Assembly (NCBI RefSeq): GCF_029027965.1
Contig: NZ_CP119082.1
Location: 1,034,001 to 1,098,000, forward strand
Reading direction: 5' to 3'
From: Paracoccus sp. S3-43
GTDB lineage: Bacteria; Pseudomonadota; Alphaproteobacteria; Rhodobacterales; Rhodobacteraceae
DNA: 64,000 nucleotides
A program made the translations under genes and the position numbers. This document shows, one piece after another, positions 63,591-64,000 of this stretch (position 1 is its first letter; each line of letters begins with the position of its first letter). Below the pieces are notes generated by a model. It ran no database searches. It was not told the origin of the DNA and saw only the letters and a list, made by a program, of their open reading frames with translations.

Positions 63591-64000
63591 ATGAACGAGA
63601 TCACCGATCTTGAGGTGCGCGAGGGCGTCGACCGCGAAACGGTCGAGACCGTGCAGAACATGGGCAGCTATAAATACGGCTGGGACACCGAGATCGAGAT
63701 GGACTATGCCCCCAAGGGGCTGTCCGAGGATATCGTCCGCCTGATCTCGCAGAAGAACGGCGAGCCGGAATGGATGCTGGACTGGCGGCTGGAAGCCTAT
63801 CGCCGCTGGCTGACCATGACGGAACCGAAATGGGCGATGCTGAACTATCCGGTCATCGACTATCAGGACCAGTATTACTATGCCCGCCCGAAAAGCATGG
63901 AGGTGAAGCCCAAGTCGCTGGACGAGGTGGATCCCAAGCTGCTGGCGACCTATGAAAAGCTGGGTATTCCGCTGAAAGAGCAGATGATCCTGGCCGGGGT
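63591..64000 (+). CDS. sufB: Fe-S cluster assembly scaffold SufB (partial, cut by window edge)
   Basis: The first 136 codons are present. The segments YKYGWDTEIEMDYAPKGLSEDIVRLIS, EPEWMLDWRLEAYRRWLTM and EPKWAMLNYP are diagnostic of the SufB N-terminus. SufB with SufC and SufD builds Fe-S clusters from sulfide made by the upstream desulfurase. ATG 63591 follows an AAGGA site; an in-frame ATG at 63576 is possible. The C-terminal beta-helix is outside the window. Confidence 0.95.
   Translation, partial: MNEITDLEVREGVDRETVETVQNMGSYKYGWDTEIEMDYAPKGLSEDIVRLISQKNGEPEWMLDWRLEAYRRWLTMTEPKWAMLNYPVIDYQDQYYYARPKSMEVKPKSLDEVDPKLLATYEKLGIPLKEQMILAG

Overview
The window is GC-rich DNA with short intergenic gaps and frequent 4-bp ATGA/GTGA stop-start overlaps, as in an alphaproteobacterium of the Rhodobacterales. 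The best lineage marker is a membrane-anchored cytochrome c (10133-10669) that closely resembles Paracoccus cytochrome c552 (CycM). Other support comes from an alphaproteobacterial LexA box (GAAC-N7-GAAC) before uvrA, a CtrA-type TTAA-N7-TTAAC site beside comM, an FNR box before ompW and a TTTGCAAA motif before pccB. I read it as chromosomal core DNA of Paracoccus or a close relative. I saw no prophage, insertion sequence, CRISPR array or plasmid gene.

Left part (1-10 kb): a propionyl-CoA / methylmalonyl-CoA block on the minus strand (pccB, three small lipoproteins, an acidic unknown protein, pccA, a membrane-anchored unknown protein, and the start of methylmalonyl-CoA mutase at the left edge). 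A very compact plus-strand unit (promoter, strong Shine-Dalgarno, 24-codon ORF, terminator; 851-1046) lies antisense to the end of one of these genes. Next come the SRP RNA gene ffs, a cpdB-type nucleotidase, pheA and divergent cycM.

Middle (10-32 kb): a yejABEF peptide ABC transporter operon ending in a glycosyltransferase remnant, cysS, a squalene/phytoene-synthase-like (NDUFAF6-type) gene, a potBCA-like ABC transporter without its binding protein, ychF, an apparent sigma factor fused to a truncated membrane anti-sigma module, cobS without cobT next to it, an Old Yellow Enzyme, tex, and a transglutaminase-like protein.

Leucine catabolism (29.6-38.5 kb): isovaleryl-CoA dehydrogenase, both methylcrotonyl-CoA carboxylase subunits, a GST, HMG-CoA lyase and a methylglutaconyl-CoA hydratase. 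A pair of LprI-like secreted proteins and an ompW gene with an FNR box interrupt the block. An operator-like palindrome sits at the predicted start of ivd transcription.

Right part (38.5-64 kb): dut, a membrane-tethered ThiF/MoeB protein, an M3 peptidase, an SH3-domain protein, a 2-hydroxyacid dehydrogenase, an MFS transporter, panB-panC, a dimethylglycine/sarcosine dehydrogenase-like flavoprotein with a TetR gene tail to tail, tRNA-Gly, a small membrane pair, uvrA, pyruvate carboxylase, an ion-transporter-like membrane protein, comM, coaBC, a cysteine desulfurase and the start of sufB.

The genes fit together as carbon entry from propionyl-CoA, leucine and pyruvate: three separate biotin-dependent carboxylases are encoded. 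Pantothenate/CoA synthesis (panB, panC, coaBC), cobalamin chelation (cobS, for the B12-dependent mutase) and Fe-S assembly provide cofactors. The observations most worth checking are the antisense small transcription unit, the sigma/anti-sigma fusion and the CtrA-type site at comM-coaBC.
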